A DNA stretch of 64,000 bases, from positions 8,340 through 72,339 of the forward strand of contig JAXJWW010000122.1 in NCBI GenBank assembly GCA_036307825.1, read 5' to 3'. Source of the DNA: RGIG9060 sp036307825. Its GTDB lineage: Bacteria; Spirochaetota; Spirochaetia; Treponematales; Treponemataceae. Numbering within the stretch: the stretch's first letter is position 1; each line of letters opens with the position of its first letter. The notes beneath the pieces are model-generated. The model did not search any database, was not told the DNA's origin, and saw only the letters and a program-made list of their open reading frames with translations. Both the position numbers and the translations under genes were made by a program. Below, in pieces: positions 17,195-26,414 of this stretch.

Positions 17195-18195
17195 TGAAAA
17201 AAGCAAATAAAATTTTTGTAATACTCGGTGTACTTATTGTTGCTCTTGTTATTTTTATGATGATGGGTCCTTTTTATGTTATAAATGAAGGAACTCAAGT
17301 TGTTGTAACTCGATTTGGTAAAATTGTTGACACACATACAGAAGCAGGACTTTACTTCAAAGTGCCTTTTGTTGATGTTGTTGTAACTTATCCAAAATTA
17401 ATTTTATCTTTGGACGGAGATTCACAAAGAATCCCTACAAAAGAAAATCAGTTTATCATTGTGGACACAACAAGCCGTTGGAGAATTTCTGACCCAGCGC
17501 AGTTTTATCAATCTTTCAAAACATTAGAAGCAGCAAATATTCGTTTAAGTGATATTATTGATTCAGCTACAAGAACAATTATTACTCAAAATAAATTAAG
17601 CGAAGTTGTTCGTTCTTCAAACTTGATAAATGAAAAAACAGAAAATATTGAAAAAGAAACAAATATATCTGAAACTGATGATACAGCTGCACAAATTGAC
17701 TCTCTTATCAATGTTTCTGCAAATTCAGAGTCAATTAACAAAGGTCGACGTCAATTAACTCTAGAAATGGCAGAAGAAGCTCGTAAAATGATTCCTGAAT
17801 ACGGAATTGAACTTATTGATGTTGTTCCTCGTCAAATCAAATATTCTGATGAAATGACAGAAAGTGTTTATAACAGAATGATAAAAGACCGAAACCAAGT
17901 TGCAAAAGGTTATCGTTCAATCGGTGAAGGAAAGAAAAAAGATTGGCTTGGTAAACTAGAAAGAGATAAACTCGAAATTGAATCAGAAGCTTACCGAAAA
18001 GCTCAAGAAATAAAAGGTCAAGCAGACGCAGAAGCTTCTAGTATTTATGCTAAAGCATACTCTGTTGATCCAGAATTTTATGCTTTTTGGCAGAGTTTAG
18101 AATCATACAAAAAAACTATACCAGAATTTGACGTTACATATAGTACCGATATGGATTACTTTAAATATTTGTATTCATCAAAAGGTCAAAGATAA
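17194..18195 (+). CDS. hflC: SPFH-family membrane protease modulator HflC
   Basis: Partner of HflK. The 333-residue protein has a membrane segment at residues 7-27 (FVILGVLIVALVIFMMMG) and a band-7 domain beginning NEGTQVVVTRFGKIVDTHTE. A hydrophilic insert of about 45 residues (near 145-185, with SETDDTAAQIDSL) interrupts the domain, as in many HflC proteins. The C-terminal YRKAQEIKGQADAEASSIYA is the typical helical tail. Order and coupling with hflK support the assignment. The GGAGG ribosome site of hflC lies within the end of hflK. Confidence 0.93.
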   Translation: MKKANKIFVILGVLIVALVIFMMMGPFYVINEGTQVVVTRFGKIVDTHTEAGLYFKVPFVDVVVTYPKLILSLDGDSQRIPTKENQFIIVDTTSRWRISDPAQFYQSFKTLEAANIRLSDIIDSATRTIITQNKLSEVVRSSNLINEKTENIEKETNISETDDTAAQIDSLINVSANSESINKGRRQLTLEMAEEARKMIPEYGIELIDVVPRQIKYSDEMTESVYNRMIKDRNQVAKGYRSIGEGKKKDWLGKLERDKLEIESEAYRKAQEIKGQADAEASSIYAKAYSVDPEFYAFWQSLESYKKTIPEFDVTYSTDMDYFKYLYSSKGQR

Positions 18196-18213
18196 TTTAA
18201 CTTAGAGGATTTA

Positions 18214-18960
18214 ATGAAAAGATTAGGTTTACAAAGTTCTTTATATAATGGCTTACAATTAAGAGATGAAATTTACACTGCCATGCATCATAATATCAGT
18301 ACATTTGATATATTTTTTGATACATGGTCACCTTCTGATATTCCAGAAGATACATATAAATTGATTAGTGAATTAAAAGAAAACAATCAATTATTTTTTA
18401 CAATTCATCTTCCAATAAACTTTTTTGAATTATCTTATCCAGAACAGCAAAGTTTTTATTCATTTATCGAATTTTTAAAACCAAAAACAATTACTGTTCA
18501 CTATAACACTTTGTCCTATGATTTATTAAAAGACTTAGTAAATATCGCTTTTTATAATGGTTCAGTTTTAAGTGTAGAAAATACAATTCCAAATAATCAT
18601 AAAATTTATGGAACTGACTTTTTAGCATTTATGATTGAAGCAAAAAAAATGCTTGAATATTCTGATACAAAAGAAGCTTTTGCAGCAACTGTTGATACAG
18701 GACATTCTTTTGTAAACGGAATTTCGCCAGAATATTATGTAACTGAATTAGTAAAAAATGGAATAAATATTGCAACTGTCCACTTACACGATAACGATGG
18801 CAATGCTGACTCTCATCAGCCATTGGGAACAGGAAGAATAAATTTTTACAAATTTTTTCAAGAATTAGAAAATACTTCTCAAAACCCATACCTTATAATT
18901 GAACATTGGAACGATTTTCCAGTTAGTATCCAATACTTAAAAGATTTATACGCAAACTAA
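18214..18960 (+). CDS. Sugar phosphate isomerase/epimerase-like TIM-barrel protein
   Basis: A 248-residue protein of the xylose isomerase-like (AP endonuclease 2) TIM-barrel family. Likely metal ligands are in VENTIPNNH, VDTGHSF, HLHDND and EHW, spaced as in this family. The substrate cannot be inferred. The ribosome site is AGAGGA. It follows hflC by 18 bases and may be cotranscribed. Its last 4 bases overlap the convergent comF stop. It is somewhat shorter than most family members (about 270-290 residues). Confidence 0.8.
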   Translation: MKRLGLQSSLYNGLQLRDEIYTAMHHNISTFDIFFDTWSPSDIPEDTYKLISELKENNQLFFTIHLPINFFELSYPEQQSFYSFIEFLKPKTITVHYNTLSYDLLKDLVNIAFYNGSVLSVENTIPNNHKIYGTDFLAFMIEAKKMLEYSDTKEAFAATVDTGHSFVNGISPEYYVTELVKNGINIATVHLHDNDGNADSHQPLGTGRINFYKFFQELENTSQNPYLIIEHWNDFPVSIQYLKDLYAN

Positions 18961-19694
18961 TCTGCAATGAAAACTGTGATTGCACAAACTTTTTCTACAC
19001 CAGCATTTTTTAATGCTAACGCACAGTTTTCTAATGTAATTCCAGTTGTTAAAATATCATCAATAATCAAAACTTTCTTAGGCAATTCTTTATTTTCAAA
19101 TTTTTTATTTAAAACAAATGCACTACCCTTATGAGATAAACGTTGTTCACGATTTAATTTTTTCTGTTGTTGAACTTCAGTTCGTTTAAGTAAATTCATA
19201 ACTTTTATTTTTGATTGAAGTTTTATAAATTTACTTAAATCATCTATTTGATCCCAACCGATAGTTTTTATTTTATTTGGTCTTGCCGGAACAGGTACAA
19301 TAACAAAATCATTAAATTCTTGTGTGTATAATTCTAAAATTTTTTTTGAAAATAAATAAGCAAAATTTCGATATCCTTGTAATTTCCATTTAAATAAAAT
19401 TTCTTTATTCCATAATCTATAAGAAAACATTGGATATACTTTATCTAAACTATTTATAACAGGATTTTCTCTACATTCTGAACAAATTGATTCTTCGCTT
19501 ATTAAAATTTTGCCACAATTACAACATCTAGAATCTGTTGTATTTATCTTTAAAATTTTTTCTTGACAAGGTTTACATAAGGGAAGTAAATTTGTAAAGG
19601 AACCACAACATAGACATTTTTCAGATTTTAGTACAAAAGAAATTCTTTCTAAAATCTGAAAATACAAGTTTAAAATATTTTTTCTCAAATTCAT
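18957..19694 (-). CDS. comF: ComF-family phosphoribosyltransferase-like protein
   Basis: ComF-like proteins combine an N-terminal zinc ribbon with a phosphoribosyltransferase fold; relatives are needed for DNA uptake or for metabolism of DNA-derived nucleobases. This 245-residue protein shows two cysteine pairs plus more (CLCCGS, CKPC, CCNCGK, CSEC; residues 24-75), a FVIVPVPARPNK segment, and the PRPP-binding motif VLIIDDILTTGITLENC near the C-terminus. A DNA-uptake role in treponemes is unproven. It is the only gene of its unit, preceded by an 18-bp inverted repeat. Confidence 0.85.
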   Translation of the reverse strand: MNLRKNILNLYFQILERISFVLKSEKCLCCGSFTNLLPLCKPCQEKILKINTTDSRCCNCGKILISEESICSECRENPVINSLDKVYPMFSYRLWNKEILFKWKLQGYRNFAYLFSKKILELYTQEFNDFVIVPVPARPNKIKTIGWDQIDDLSKFIKLQSKIKVMNLLKRTEVQQQKKLNREQRLSHKGSAFVLNKKFENKELPKKVLIIDDILTTGITLENCALALKNAGVEKVCAITVFIAD

Positions 19695-19719
19695 AACTTT
19701 ATTATAGAGAAAAAATATT

Positions 19720-19758
19720 AAAATGAATAAAAAATTATTTTAATTTTTTATTCATTTT
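19720..19758 (-). terminator. Perfect 18-bp A+T inverted repeat between the TPR lipoprotein gene and comF
   Basis: Bases 19720-19737 are exactly complementary to 19741-19758 with a 3-base TTT loop. The stem is almost all A/T. It follows the lipoprotein stop codon (19769) by about 10 bases, so it probably ends the smc operon transcript; T-rich 3' arms serve both directions. Confidence 0.65.
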
Positions 19759-19768
19759 ACAAATTTGC

Positions 19769-21508
19769 TTATCGAATATTAAAATAAAATCTTTGGATAT
19801 ATTTTATTCTTTCGTCAGCTTTATCCCATAAATCACTCTGTGGATAAGAAGAAATAATTTTTTTGTAACAATCTAATGCATCACGAATATTTCGATTTGC
19901 AAAAGGTTTTTCTAAAATTTGACCTTTTAAGAATAATGCTTCATCAATAGAAAAATTACTTAATTCTAAAAATTTATTTATTAAAGATAAAGCATTTTCA
20001 AAATCTTTATTTTCGTAAGCTGTTTTAGCACGCTTGAGCAAATCATCATCATAAAGAACATTATCATTTACATTAGAATCAACAGTTTCAGTTTCTTCAT
20101 CATCAAAAATATCGGAAAGGAAAAGTAATTCAGGTTCTTCTTCCACAACTTCAGTTTCTGCTAATTCTTTATTTAACATAGCCTTATCTTGCTCAATTTT
20201 TGGTGTACTAACTTCTGAAGTTTCATTATCCTTAGCTTTAATTGTATCTTGAGAATTATAAAAACCATTATCATCTGAATTTGAATTATTTTTATTCACA
20301 GCAAAATTATCTGTATCATTTGAAATAACTTCTACAGTAGGTAAAACATCCTCATTTGCAAGCACAGAATTTTGATTATTTAATAAATACTTATCATAAG
20401 AATATTCAGGAGCTGTAACAGTAGTTTGAATATTGCTATCATCCACAATAGGAGAAATTACTACTTCAAGGTAATCATCAATATATTTTCCACTAATTGT
20501 ATCTAGCTTATAAAAATGTAAAACCGTGCAACCTTCATTTTGAGGTAAAATTTTAAAAGTAGTCAAATTATCAGAAAAAGTTTTTCCTTTGAAAGCAACA
20601 ATGGATTGTGATTCAAGTTCACCAAGATAAACCCAATTATTTCCTGGATAACTAACCAAAATAGTTTGATTTTTTGCCGCATAAACAGTTCGAGAAGGCA
20701 CAATTTTTTCATTTTCTTCATTTTCTAAAACTTCAGTTTGATTAGACAAAGTTGAAGTTTCACCTTTTTTAGAAAGAATATCCTCTACAATTTCAACAAT
20801 TTCTTTTCTTGTAATAGGCTCAACATTTGATTGTAAATCTTTAATTTCTTCCGGATTTGTAATTTTATCCTCAGAATAAATATCTTCTTCTGTTTTATTA
20901 CTGATATTTTGTGTTAGTTCTGTATTATTATCTTTTACTTCTTGTAAAGTAGAATTTGATTTTTCAATAAAATCTTCTGACACTTGAGTTTCATTTTCTG
21001 TTTTAACTTCTGATTCAACTTCGCTTTCTATTTCATTTGATAGATTTTCTTCTTGATTTTCAGAAATTTCATTTTCAACTTCGTTATAATCATCAATTTC
21101 GTCTATTTCGTTAGACTGACTATCAAAAAATTCTTCTTCAGTAAAAAATTCATCTTCGCCAATAAAGCCATCAGAAACAACAAGTTCTGGTTCGTTTTCA
21201 ACTTCAACTTCTGTGTTTTCAGGAAATTGATTTTCGGGAACAAAATCGTCACCATAGAAAAACTCATCTTCTGATGTAAATTCATCAGTCTCTGAATCAA
21301 AATCTTGGTCAAAGGGTAAAGGTAAATCGCCTTGTTCAGTAATAATTTCATCTAAATTTTCATCAACAGGGGGAACTTCTTCTATTTCAACCTGTTCTGT
21401 AGATTCAGTTTGGGATTCTGGAGGTAATACTTCACCTGCATCTTTTGTGGTTTTACAACCTACAAACAAAAAACAAATTAAAATAAAAAATAAAAATATT
21501 TTTTTCAT
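19769..21508 (-). CDS. Acidic lipoprotein with C-terminal TPR repeats
   Basis: A 579-residue exported lipoprotein. The signal peptide KKIFLFFILICFLFVGC ends in a lipobox, placing the mature N-terminus at the cysteine. Residues 25-260 are very acidic and low in complexity (repeated E, D, N, Q and S), probably disordered. A beta-rich segment follows (SYPGNNWVYLGELES). Residues about 490-575 look like tetratricopeptide repeats (AKTAYENKDFENALSLINKF, then RDALDCYKKIISSYPQ), recalling BamD/YbgF-type envelope scaffolds. Its start overlaps the stop of the small membrane protein upstream by 4 bases. The function is unknown. Confidence 0.8.
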   Translation of the reverse strand: MKKIFLFFILICFLFVGCKTTKDAGEVLPPESQTESTEQVEIEEVPPVDENLDEIITEQGDLPLPFDQDFDSETDEFTSEDEFFYGDDFVPENQFPENTEVEVENEPELVVSDGFIGEDEFFTEEEFFDSQSNEIDEIDDYNEVENEISENQEENLSNEIESEVESEVKTENETQVSEDFIEKSNSTLQEVKDNNTELTQNISNKTEEDIYSEDKITNPEEIKDLQSNVEPITRKEIVEIVEDILSKKGETSTLSNQTEVLENEENEKIVPSRTVYAAKNQTILVSYPGNNWVYLGELESQSIVAFKGKTFSDNLTTFKILPQNEGCTVLHFYKLDTISGKYIDDYLEVVISPIVDDSNIQTTVTAPEYSYDKYLLNNQNSVLANEDVLPTVEVISNDTDNFAVNKNNSNSDDNGFYNSQDTIKAKDNETSEVSTPKIEQDKAMLNKELAETEVVEEEPELLFLSDIFDDEETETVDSNVNDNVLYDDDLLKRAKTAYENKDFENALSLINKFLELSNFSIDEALFLKGQILEKPFANRNIRDALDCYKKIISSYPQSDLWDKADERIKYIQRFYFNIR

Positions 21509-21885
21509 GGGGCAGCCTCCAAAATATCCATTACCTTTTTTGTATTTTTATTTTCAAGTTCGTTTAACAAAACTCCATTTGGCTCAGAAAACCATTTTTC
21601 AGCTTCTTCAGTTGTCCAAGATTTTTTTGTATCACGCGAAAAATAATAAGAATCAGTTTCTTTTTCAATTGGATTTTCGTAAGAATGAATTAATGAATAA
21701 GGATAAGGTTGTTCAGAAAAAGCTTTTTTATCTTTTTTATTAAAACTCATTAAAAGACATAAAAGCATCAACAAACAAAGCAGCAACAATATCAACATTG
21801 ATTGCAATTTGTGTTCCTGAACAAAATCCTTTACTTTTGAGAAAATTTCTTTACTCTGTTGTTGAATTGTTTCCAGATTCAGCAT
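21505..21885 (-). CDS. Small single-span membrane protein of unknown function
   Basis: With the start at 21885 the protein is 126 residues. I chose this ATG because AAGGA lies 5 bases before it; the reading frame stays open further upstream inside smc, but no better start exists. An N-terminal helix (LETIQQQSKEIFSKVKDFVQ) is followed by one strongly hydrophobic segment at about residues 31-50 (MLILLLLCLLMLLCLLM) and a hydrophilic tail with SWTTEEAEKWFSEP. It overlaps the end of smc by 35 bases and the next lipoprotein gene by 4 bases, so all three are one operon. I do not recognise the family. Confidence 0.7.
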   Translation of the reverse strand: MLNLETIQQQSKEIFSKVKDFVQEHKLQSMLILLLLCLLMLLCLLMSFNKKDKKAFSEQPYPYSLIHSYENPIEKETDSYYFSRDTKKSWTTEEAEKWFSEPNGVLLNELENKNTKKVMDILEAAP

Positions 21886-24784
21886 TTTCATCCTTATTTC
21901 TATTTCGTCTAATTGGATGTGGTGGAATATAAACATCTGTTTCAGGCTCAACATCTTCTTCTTCAAAAGGTTCAGCATCAGGTACAGAAGCGATACATCC
22001 TTTTTCGTTATCAAGTTTAATTGTAATTACCTTACTTACACCAGATTCTTCCATTGTAACACCCAACATTGTACTTGCACCAGTAACAGTTTTTTTGTTG
22101 TGTGTAATAATGATATATTGGCTAACATTTGCAAAGTCACGCAATGTTTGAACAAAGCGAGTAACGTTGTGTTCATCCAAAGCGGCGTCAATTTCGTCCA
22201 ACAAACAGAAAGGAGATGGGCGAACCATGTAAGTTGCAAACATCAAAGCAACAGCAGTCATTGTTTTTTCACCACCAGAAAGCAAAGCGATGTTTTCAAG
22301 TTTTTTTCCAGGTGGTTGAGCAAAAATATCAACACCAGATTCCAAAACATTTTGAGGGTCGATAAGACGAAGCTCTGCCCTACCACCACCAAAAAGTCTT
22401 CGGAACATATTGTGGAAATTCTTTTTGATTTTATTGTAAGTTGCCAAGAAAAGTTCAGTTGATTCAGCTCGAATTTCTTCTGTGATTCGTTTTAAATCGT
22501 CACGAGCTTTTACAAGGTCTGCAATTTGAGTTGATAAGAAGTCGTAGCGTTCTTTTGTTTCAGCAAATTCTTCCAAAGCCATAAAGTTTACACTACCTAA
22601 ATCTTTGATTTTTTGTCTACAAGAAGCCAACTTTTCACGCAATTCCGCAGGAGGAGTTGTAATTGTAAACATTCTTTCTTCAAATTCCATCAAATCACGA
22701 GAATGAGTTTCTCTAAAGTTTTCTTTTAGGTTACGAATTTCAATATCAGAAGTAGCCAAATCCATATTGAATTTTTCTAATTGAGCCTGATATTTTGCTA
22801 ATTCTGAAGATTTTTTTGTTAATGCTTCTTTTTTACCAGAAACATCTTTACTTTTACTATTGATTTCTCGTTCTAAATCTTCAATTTCTTTTGTTAAAGC
22901 ACGACCTTTATGCTCTAAACTTGCTATTTCACCTTCAATTTCTAAAACTTGGTCTGTAATATCTTCAAGTTTTTTTGATTCAGCGTAAATTTCGTTATCA
23001 AGTTCACGCAAAGAATTTTCTTTTCCTGCAAGTTCTCGTTTTAATGCACGAATTTCTGATTCTAAAGTTTCAACCTGACCTTCCATTTTTACTTTGTTAA
23101 GTTCAAGGTCTTTCAATGTGTTACGATATTCAGAAATTTTTACAGAAAGTTCATTATTTTTTTCTGTAAGTTGGGCAATATCACCTTGTTTTTCGCCAAT
23201 GATATTTTTATTATCTTGAATTTGCTGGTCGATTACACGTTTTTTAGTAATAATACCTTCTGGCGACAAAAATTCATCAATAAAAGCAGGAGTGATTTTA
23301 GTATAATCTGCAAATGAATCTTTTAAAGTTTGAAGTTGAATTTCAATTTCTGTAAACGAAGAAATTGCGTTTTCAGAAATCTTTTTAACTTCAGATTCTG
23401 AATAATTTCCAATATTGATAAAGTCAGAAAATAAATTTTTTCTTCCAGAAACAAGAATTGAAATTTGAGCCAAAAGATGATTGATATTTTCTTCTGCTTT
23501 TTCACGAGCTTGAGAAGAATATCCAGCGTCCTTAAGTTTAGAATCCAACTCTTTTACAATATCTTCTGTAATTGCTTCTAATTGAACTTGAAATTCTGAA
23601 ATTTTTTGATTTATTTGTTCAATTTGTTGATAAATTTGTGTTGTGTTGTTTTTATTTTCTGTAATTTGATTTTCTGCAAGTAAAATATTCTGATTAAAGT
23701 CAGAAATATTTTTTGCAACTTCTGCAAGTCGCTTGTTCAAATCGTGTAAATTACTTTCTTGTTCACTAATATCTTCGTTTAATTGTTCAATTTGTTCTTC
23801 GATATTAGATTTTCTACCTTCAAGTTGTTGAACTTTCAATTTTGCTTCTTTTTGGCGTTCAACAAGTTCCTTTGCAGTATCAGATTTTGCTTTTTGTTCA
23901 ATAGCTAAACCGTAAATTTCAGTTTGAATACTGTTTACTTGTTTTTGCATTGCATCAACTTCGTCTGTATGTTCAACGATAGTTGCATTGATATTATCAA
24001 TTTCCTGACGAACTAAATCTCGTTTTGCAGAAATTTCTTTGATTTCATCTTCTTTTTGAGCTTTGTTTTGAGAAAATCCTTTTAATCTTAAAAGTTGAAT
24101 ATCAAGTTCATTGTTAAAAATTTCTTCTTTGAGGGCACGATATTGTGTTGTTTTTTCAGCCTGAATTTTTAAAGAATCGTAGGATTTTTTTACTTCACCT
24201 AAAATTCCTTCAACTTGACGCATATTTTCTTCTGTTCGTTCAAGTTTTCGTTCGGCTTCGGCTCTTTTTACTTTAAATCGAGTAATTCCAGCGGCTTCTT
24301 CAAAAAGATAACGACGGTCTTCTGGCTTACTAGAAAGAATTTGGTCGATTTTTCCCTGTTCCATAACAGAATAAGCAGCCTTACCTACACCTGTATCCCA
24401 GAAAAGTTCACGAACATCTTTTAATTTTGCAAGATTATTATTGATGTAATATTCACTTTCGCCAGAACGATAAAGACGGCGTTTAATTGTAATTTCACTA
24501 TAATCGATAGGAAGCAAACCTTGTTCGTTGGCAATTGTAAGAGAAACTTCGGCAACATTTAATGGTTTTCGGCTTTCTGTACCGTTAAAGATAACATCTT
24601 CCATCTTTTCGGCACGCATATTTTTAGCAGCTTGTTCACCTAAAACCCATTTAACAGCATCAACAACATTACTTTTTCCACATCCGTTAGGACCAAGAAG
24701 AGCTGTAACTCCATCGGCAAATTCTATATGGGTACGGTCAGCAAATGATTTAAAACCAAAAACTTCTAGACTTTTGAGAAACAC
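21851..24784 (-). CDS. smc: Chromosome segregation ATPase SMC, apparently lacking a canonical hinge
   Basis: SMC compacts and segregates the chromosome. The 977-residue protein has the N-terminal head with Walker A GPNGCGKSN (residues 31-39), long coiled coils, and the C-terminal head with signature LSGGEKTMTAVALMFA (835-850) and Walker B FCLLDEIDAALDEHN. It is about 200 residues shorter than typical SMC. The centre (about 408-525) holds no recognisable glycine-rich hinge domain; both arms seem to turn through a short helical segment. The start is GTG at 24784 with AGAGG 6 bases upstream. It heads an operon with the small membrane protein and TPR lipoprotein. Confidence 0.94.
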   Translation of the reverse strand: MFLKSLEVFGFKSFADRTHIEFADGVTALLGPNGCGKSNVVDAVKWVLGEQAAKNMRAEKMEDVIFNGTESRKPLNVAEVSLTIANEQGLLPIDYSEITIKRRLYRSGESEYYINNNLAKLKDVRELFWDTGVGKAAYSVMEQGKIDQILSSKPEDRRYLFEEAAGITRFKVKRAEAERKLERTEENMRQVEGILGEVKKSYDSLKIQAEKTTQYRALKEEIFNNELDIQLLRLKGFSQNKAQKEDEIKEISAKRDLVRQEIDNINATIVEHTDEVDAMQKQVNSIQTEIYGLAIEQKAKSDTAKELVERQKEAKLKVQQLEGRKSNIEEQIEQLNEDISEQESNLHDLNKRLAEVAKNISDFNQNILLAENQITENKNNTTQIYQQIEQINQKISEFQVQLEAITEDIVKELDSKLKDAGYSSQAREKAEENINHLLAQISILVSGRKNLFSDFINIGNYSESEVKKISENAISSFTEIEIQLQTLKDSFADYTKITPAFIDEFLSPEGIITKKRVIDQQIQDNKNIIGEKQGDIAQLTEKNNELSVKISEYRNTLKDLELNKVKMEGQVETLESEIRALKRELAGKENSLRELDNEIYAESKKLEDITDQVLEIEGEIASLEHKGRALTKEIEDLEREINSKSKDVSGKKEALTKKSSELAKYQAQLEKFNMDLATSDIEIRNLKENFRETHSRDLMEFEERMFTITTPPAELREKLASCRQKIKDLGSVNFMALEEFAETKERYDFLSTQIADLVKARDDLKRITEEIRAESTELFLATYNKIKKNFHNMFRRLFGGGRAELRLIDPQNVLESGVDIFAQPPGKKLENIALLSGGEKTMTAVALMFATYMVRPSPFCLLDEIDAALDEHNVTRFVQTLRDFANVSQYIIITHNKKTVTGASTMLGVTMEESGVSKVITIKLDNEKGCIASVPDAEPFEEEDVEPETDVYIPPHPIRRNRNKDENAESGNNSTTE

Positions 24785-24868
24785 ATTAACCTCTAAAATT
24801 TTTTCGAAACTATTTTATTCCATTGCTAAATGATTCAAAGATATTTAGAACCAATTATACATCTTCCT

Positions 24869-24898
24869 ATTTTATACGGAAATAGGCTCTAAAGTCAA
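24869..24898 (-). promoter_or_regulatory. Promoter of the smc operon
   Basis: Reading leftward, TTGACT (24898-24893), 18-base spacer and TAAAAT (24874-24869). The leader is about 75 bases and ends with AGAGG before the GTG start. Confidence 0.6.
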
Positions 24899-24921
24899 TT
24901 ATTTTACCCCTTATTTACCAC

Positions 24922-24950
24922 TTGAAAATCATTCTACATATTAGTAAAAT
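24922..24950 (+). promoter_or_regulatory. Promoter of serS
   Basis: TTGAAA (24922-24927), 17-base spacer and TAAAAT (24945-24950). The -10 box ends 9 bases before the serS ATG and there is no ribosome site, so the mRNA is predicted to be leaderless or nearly so. Confidence 0.65.
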
Positions 24951-24959
24951 ATAAGTATT

Positions 24960-26234
24960 ATGTTAGATTTTAGATTTATTAAAGACAATCTTGAAGCTGT
25001 AAAAAAGAACATTTTGGATCGTAATATGAATTGCGATGCCGATTTGGTTGTACAACTTTTTGACAAACGAACTGAATTAGTTACTGCATTACAAGCTTTA
25101 CAAACAAAGCGTAATGACAATGCAAAGGCAATGAAAGGTAAACTTCCAGATGATGAAAGAAAACGCCTTATCGAAGAAGGAAAATCCATCAAGGAAGAAA
25201 TTTCGAAAGCAGAAAGTTTGCTAAATGAAACAGAAGCACAATTAGATGAAGCTGCCAGACAAATTCCAAACATGGCTCATCCAGAAGCGCCAGTTGGAAG
25301 TTTAGATACAGAAAATCTCGAAGTAAAACGAGTTGGAACTCCAAGAGAATTTAGTTTTCAGCCTAAAGACCATGTTCAACTTGGTCAAGATTTGGATATT
25401 ATCGATTTTGATGCTGGAACAAAAGTTTCTGGACCAAAATTCTACTTCCTAAAAAATGAAGCAGTTTTCTTAGAACAAGCTCTTATTATGTATGCAATGA
25501 ATATTCTTCGAAAACATGGCTTTACTCCATTTATCACACCAGATATTGCTCGTGAAGAAATTTTACAAGGAATCGGATTTAATCCTCGAGGAAATGAATC
25601 AAATGTTTATTCTCTCGAAGGTGAAAATTCTTGCTTAGTTGCAACAGCAGAAATCACACTTGGTGGATATCACTCAAACGAAATTCTTGCAAAAGAAAAA
25701 CTTCCTCTATTTTACTGCGGACTTTCACATTGTTTCCGCCGAGAAGCAGGGGCTGCTGGACAATTCTCAAAAGGATTGTACCGAGTTCACCAGTTTTCTA
25801 AAGTTGAAATGTTTGTTTATTCTTTGCCAGAAGATTCTGATAAAATTCACGCAAAATTACGAGAAATTGAAGAAGAAATCTTTGTGGGCTTAGGAATTCC
25901 ATTTAGAGTTGTAGATACTTGTACAGGTGATTTAGGTGCACCAGCCTACAGAAAATGGGACTTAGAAGCATGGATGCCAGGAAGAAATGGTGGCGAATGG
26001 GGAGAAGTTACTTCAACTTCAAACTGTACAGACTTCCAAGCTCGTCGCTTAAATGTAAAATACAAAGATGACGATGGAAAAAATAAATTTGTTCACATGC
26101 TCAACGGAACTGCAATCGCACTTTCAAGAGCAATGGTTGCAATTTTAGAAAATTACCAAAACGAAGATGGCACAGTTTCAATTCCAGAAGTTCTTGTTCC
26201 ACTTTGTGGATTTGATAAAATCGTAAAAAAATAA
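24960..26234 (+). CDS. serS: Serine--tRNA ligase
   Basis: Class II aminoacyl-tRNA synthetase charging tRNA-Ser and, normally, tRNA-Sec. The 424-residue length is standard. Residues 1-105 form the N-terminal tRNA-binding coiled coil (MLDFRFIKDNLEAVKKNI). Motif 2 is seen in SHCFRREAGAAG with the downstream QFSKVEMF, and motif 3 in LNGTAIALSRAMVAILEN near the C-terminus. No Shine-Dalgarno sequence precedes the ATG. It stands alone, divergent from smc, and is followed by a large hairpin terminator. Confidence 0.97.
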   Translation: MLDFRFIKDNLEAVKKNILDRNMNCDADLVVQLFDKRTELVTALQALQTKRNDNAKAMKGKLPDDERKRLIEEGKSIKEEISKAESLLNETEAQLDEAARQIPNMAHPEAPVGSLDTENLEVKRVGTPREFSFQPKDHVQLGQDLDIIDFDAGTKVSGPKFYFLKNEAVFLEQALIMYAMNILRKHGFTPFITPDIAREEILQGIGFNPRGNESNVYSLEGENSCLVATAEITLGGYHSNEILAKEKLPLFYCGLSHCFRREAGAAGQFSKGLYRVHQFSKVEMFVYSLPEDSDKIHAKLREIEEEIFVGLGIPFRVVDTCTGDLGAPAYRKWDLEAWMPGRNGGEWGEVTSTSNCTDFQARRLNVKYKDDDGKNKFVHMLNGTAIALSRAMVAILENYQNEDGTVSIPEVLVPLCGFDKIVKK

Positions 26235-26256
26235 TTTATCATAATTTGATAAAAAC

Positions 26257-26358
26257 AAGGCGTGATTTTGTAAGATTCCGAATCGAGTTCGGAATGACAA
26301 TGCTTTTAATTCGAAATTAACAGTGTTGAAAACTTGCAAAAATCACGCTTTTTTTTTT
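26257..26358 (+). terminator. Large multi-hairpin terminator after serS
   Basis: An outer stem of about 17 bp pairs AAGGCGTGATTTTGTAAG (26257-26274) with CTTGCAAAAATCACGCTT (26333-26350), allowing one bulge on each side and one G:U pair, and runs into ten T residues. Enclosed are two more hairpins: ATTCCGAA/TTCGGAAT (26275-26295) and TTAATT/AATTAA around CGA. The outer stem plus T tract is a terminator; the inner part may be an inserted palindromic repeat. Confidence 0.7.
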
Positions 26359-26414
26359 AATCTAAAAGCCGAAAATTCTATTTTAGTTTTGATAATTTGG
26401 ATATTTTATGAATA

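Noticed and set aside
21917..22462. A 181-codon open frame antisense to smc
   Set aside because: The conserved SMC head is on the other strand and no ribosome site or family signal supports the antisense frame.
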